Below are positions 63,688 through 64,000 of a DNA stretch of 64,000 bases, one piece after another. The position numbers were made by a program, and so were the translations under genes. Source of the stretch: Yamagishiella unicocca (lineage: Eukaryota; Chlorophyta; Chlorophyceae; Chlamydomonadales; Volvocaceae); contig BDSL01000050.1 of NCBI GenBank assembly GCA_003116995.1, forward strand, positions 434,001-498,000. Reading direction: 5' to 3'. A model generated the notes under the pieces. The model ran no database searches and was not told the origin of the DNA. It saw nothing but the letters and a program-made list of their open reading frames with translations. Numbering within the stretch: the stretch's first letter is position 1; each line of letters opens with the position of its first letter.

Positions 63688-64000
63688 GTAATAACTTCGT
63701 TCGTTCAGTTGCTGGCAAGCATCTTGCCGGCAAGTACGTACCTGCCACGAACACTTCCCCTGGTATTACCTACTGTGATCCCTTTCCATTTTCTAGCATA
63801 CATCCGATTACTTCGTTAGAGTACCGGTAGTTTCCATTTTCTAGCATACGTCCGATTACTTCGTTAGAGTAGTCTATGCATGGTACCTTCGTTGCGCAAC
63901 GCAATGGGCTGAGGAAGCCTAACACCATTCTTAAATAAGCGCCTTTCAATTTGGTAGGTAGGATGCTTGGCACCTACGTCCAGTAGTAGTACCGCGCGGT

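Larger units (their letters stand above)
59140..64000. repeat. Segmental cassette C (cut by window end)
   Basis: The match to B begins at TCGAACGCCCCACCCTCCCG (59136; 43333 in B) and runs to about 60410. It is interrupted by ~2.05 kb not found in B (60411-62465), then resumes at GGTTGATTGTCCCGTC and reaches exon 1 of the third EGF/proline-rich gene. It lacks the SINE-like, palindromic and LINE-like insertions of B. Confidence 0.8.

Overview
The window looks like nuclear DNA of a chlorophyte green alga, most likely Chlamydomonadales/Volvocales. The evidence is: intron-rich genes with GT-AG junctions, long introns full of minisatellites, a GC-rich left third, a thylakoid-lumen pentapeptide-repeat protein, hydroxyproline-rich (SPPPPP) extracellular-matrix-type proteins, and algal-type retroelements. 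No bacterial operon, CRISPR array or rRNA gene is visible.

0-22.6 kb is GC-rich and holds two minus-strand genes whose exons could be joined with consistent phases. One (3668-7497, 6 exons, 246 aa) encodes a chloroplast-targeted pentapeptide-repeat protein. The other (10815-22573, 15 exons, 1281 aa) encodes a WD40 protein of the AMBRA1-like/plant transducin family, which is linked to autophagy and CUL4-DDB1 ligases. Most of the long ORFs in this part are minisatellite or microsatellite shadows inside introns.

22.6-36 kb is transposon-rich: a frameshifted tyrosine-recombinase gene (26.8-28.1 kb), a ~96-bp satellite (29.2-30.2 kb) abutting the exons of an unidentified minus-strand gene (30.2-31.2 kb), an internally deleted LINE-like element (32.8-35.4 kb) and a 715-bp tandem duplication (35.5-37.0 kb).

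36.9-51.3 kb and 59.1-64.0 kb hold three copies of a segmental cassette. Each carries a gene for a secreted protein built as signal peptide + EGF-like module + long proline-rich rod. Copy A (38.4-40.7 kb) has a 4-bp insertion in the EGF exon, copy B (47.9-50.1 kb) has a 1-bp loss in the rod exon, and copy C runs off the window end. Comparing the cassettes exposes insertions: a LINE derivative, a tRNA-headed SINE-like element and an inverted-repeat element made of palindromes. A separate element with 25-bp inverted repeats lies at 42.4-43.0 kb.

51.3-58.9 kb contains a complete, apparently very young Ty3-type chromovirus retrotransposon (52511-58816). Its 316-bp LTRs look identical, its target duplication is 5 bp, and gag and pol lie in one frame separated by a single UAG. 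A dispersed repeat family with a conserved ~60-bp core occurs at least 13 times, always in plus orientation left of 26 kb and always in minus orientation at 39-51 kb.

All exon joins are inferred by eye from splice motifs, phase and family resemblance. No alignment or database search was run.
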